Shown piece after piece: positions 6,021-6,721 of a stretch of 6,721 bases of DNA (position 1 is its first letter; every line of letters starts with the position of its first letter). Where the stretch lies: positions 1 through 6,721 of the forward strand of contig DIUK01000040.1 of assembly GCA_002422995.1 (NCBI GenBank). The letters run 5' to 3'. The notes under the pieces were generated by a model. It made no database searches. It was not told the origin of the DNA and saw nothing but the letters and a program-made list of their open reading frames with translations. This DNA comes from Rhodocyclaceae bacterium UBA6160. GTDB taxonomy: Bacteria; Pseudomonadota; Gammaproteobacteria; Burkholderiales; Rhodocyclaceae. A program made the translations under genes and the position numbers.

Positions 6021-6227
6021 AGGCGCAGTTTCCGAATGCGGTCATTTTTGGCAAATTCACAAAAATCAATACGTTAATGACGATGATTGATTCAGTGAAA
6101 CAGAACCAGTGACATGAGCCTGCCGCACCGTCGATTTTATTTCGACAGTCGCCTCCTCAGCTGACCACGGGAATTTCACCCCACCCGACACAAAGGGGCG
6201 AATACTACTTGATTGCGCGTTACACAC

Positions 6228-6245
6228 GCACAGATGGGCACAGAT
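6228..6245 (+). repeat. tandem GCACAGAT repeat, 10-bp period
   Basis: GCACAGAT occurs at 6228-6235 and again at 6238-6245, exactly one helical turn apart. It lies just before the folded rne leader element. The word is related to AACCACAGAT in the post-trxA inverted repeat. It could be a regulator site or a remnant of a dispersed intergenic repeat. Confidence 0.45.
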
Positions 6246-6248
6246 TAC

Positions 6249-6348
6249 CGGCTGCTGATTGTAAATAGCCAGGGTAGCCTAAGGGTGAATATACCTTGGG
6301 TTAGTCCCCCGACCAATTTTTCCGGTCAATAAATACAATCAGCAACCG
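6249..6348 (+). promoter_or_regulatory. folded rne 5'-UTR element, candidate RNase E feedback sensor (rne5-like)
   Basis: TGCTGATTGTA (6253-6263) and TACAATCAGCA (6334-6344) form a perfect 11-bp closing stem, extended outward by CGG/CCG (6249-6251 with 6346-6348) past one mismatch. Inside are two hairpins. The first pairs 6278-6284 with 6294-6300 and continues as 6275-6277 with 6301-6303; after a GT bulge (6304-6305), GGG at 6272-6274 pairs with CCC at 6306-6308. The second is GACC/GGTC (6311-6314 with 6324-6327) with a U-rich loop. The result is a three-way junction about 180 bases before the rne start. Established knowledge: in E. coli the long rne 5' UTR folds into hairpins, one of which (hp2) lets RNase E sense its own level and cleave its mRNA. 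By inference this is the counterpart here. Confidence 0.7.
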
Positions 6349-6384
6349 ATTTTAGTAAAGTCAGTCGTACGAGGTTACACGTTT

Positions 6385-6406
6385 AGTTTGTTATATTTAT
6401 TTAGTT
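6385..6406 (+). promoter_or_regulatory. A/U-rich single-stranded stretch, candidate RNase E cleavage zone
   Basis: This segment, with TTATATTTATTTAG at its core (6391-6404), is almost free of G and C and has no obvious pairing partner. It lies between the folded element and the rne ribosome site. RNase E prefers such A/U-rich single-stranded RNA, so it is a plausible target for feedback cleavage. The TATATT within it also resembles a -10 box, but no fitting -35 box is present. Confidence 0.3.
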
Positions 6407-6530
6407 CAACCGAGGCTACAGAAGCTGCTACCCCGATTGCAAACCCAACGACCAAAGATGGTTTTTTAACGTCATCCGTTCTGACTTGCTGTGTCCTCAT
6501 GCTGTTGTATCGCGTGGGAGAAAAATAAAG

Positions 6531-6721
6531 ATGAAACGCATGCTTTTTAATGCGACGCAGGCTGAAGAATTACGCGTCGCGATTGTTGATGGTCAAAAAC
6601 TGATTGACCTGGACATTGAGTCAGCCGCCAAAGAACAACGTAAAAGTAACATTTACAAAGCCATTATTACTCGCATTGAACCGAGTCTTGAAGCGGCTTT
6701 TGTTGAGTATGGCGCCGAGCG
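6531..6721 (+). CDS. rne: ribonuclease E, N-terminal part (gene cut by window end)
   Basis: This is the first 63 complete codons of the essential endoribonuclease that initiates mRNA decay and processes rRNA and tRNA precursors. The start MKRMLFNATQAEELRVAIVD and the following DLDIES, NIYKAIITRIEPSLEAAF and EYGAE are almost diagnostic of the RNase E/G family. RNase E is favoured over RNase G by the MKRML start, the long leader and the divergent rluC. The visible part covers the first RNase H-like segment and the start of the S1 RNA-binding domain; the catalytic aspartates, zinc link and degradosome scaffold lie beyond the window. GGGAG at 6516-6520 is the likely ribosome site, spaced 10 bases. 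The leader element at 6249-6348 suggests autoregulation. Confidence 0.96.
   Translation, partial: MKRMLFNATQAEELRVAIVDGQKLIDLDIESAAKEQRKSNIYKAIITRIEPSLEAAFVEYGAE

Larger units (their letters stand above)
5954..6530. other. 577-bp divergent intergenic region between rluC and rne
   Basis: No convincing gene lies here; the only ATG-initiated frames I followed are of 11 to 16 codons without good ribosome sites. It must hold the promoters of rluC (leftward) and rne (rightward), but I found no pair of boxes good enough to call. From left to right it contains the rluC leader repeats (5974-6020), a short hairpin GTCGA/TCGAC with a U-rich loop (6130-6146), a GCACAGAT direct repeat (6228-6245), a large folded element (6249-6348), an A/T-rich unstructured stretch (6385-6406), and the rne ribosome site. 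A very long untranslated leader is a known property of rne. Confidence 0.7.

Noticed and set aside
5996..6024. GCCTAACG ... CGTTAGAGGC resembling an integron attC core
   Set aside because: The two arms are under 30 bp apart, the right arm does not fit the GTTRRRY pattern, and no integrase or gene cassette is nearby. It is better read as a simple inverted repeat.
6087..6115. TTGATT with a TGACAT -10 as an rne promoter
   Set aside because: The spacing is 17, but the -10 matches only 3 of 6 positions. It is no better than other chance pairs in this region.
6114..6164. Possible 16-codon leader peptide (ATG at 6114) upstream of rne
   Set aside because: There is no adequate Shine-Dalgarno, its composition is unremarkable, and it lies far from rne.
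6441..6467. Weak hairpin (ACCA/TGGT or AAACC/GGTTT) followed by six T in the rne leader, as an attenuator
   Set aside because: The stems are only 4-5 bp and the T run is followed by AACG. It is too weak to call a terminator from sequence alone.

Overview
This 6.7-kb window is ordinary chromosomal housekeeping DNA from a proteobacterium, most likely a betaproteobacterium of moderate GC content. I infer this from recalled family resemblance: the N-terminus of Rho, the Orn sequence and the rluC/rne arrangement all look betaproteobacterial. I cannot name a genus. There are no mobile elements, tRNAs, rRNAs or CRISPR arrays.

Left part, + strand: the 3' end of a thioredoxin gene (trxA), a 243-bp leader, the transcription terminator gene rho (419 aa), then rpmE (ribosomal protein bL31, zinc-binding form) with its own promoter-like site and a leader hairpin. 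A strong, symmetric intrinsic terminator closes this block. Only about 20 bp beyond it starts a 537-aa multi-spanning membrane protein resembling the ArnT/PMT (GT39) glycosyltransferases. Its fifth to sixth dozen coding bases carry an eight-C run that could slip.

Right part: three genes on the - strand, read right to left as rluC (23S rRNA pseudouridine synthase), a Gph-like HAD phosphatase that overlaps rluC by 8 nt, and orn (oligoribonuclease). They converge on the membrane protein gene. A 577-bp intergenic region separates rluC from the divergent start of rne (RNase E), which runs off the right end.

The common theme is RNA: transcription termination (Rho), endonucleolytic decay (RNase E), final digestion of short oligoribonucleotides (Orn), and rRNA/ribosome components (RluC, bL31). 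The most interesting content is noncoding. The rho leader holds a C-rich, G-poor segment that looks like a Rho-loading site, and so a likely autoregulatory attenuator. The rne leader can fold into a closed three-way junction (an 11-bp stem enclosing two hairpins) resembling the RNase E 5'-UTR feedback sensor known from enterobacteria. I see no undescribed multi-gene system. The candidates for novelty are these leaders and the poly-C tract.
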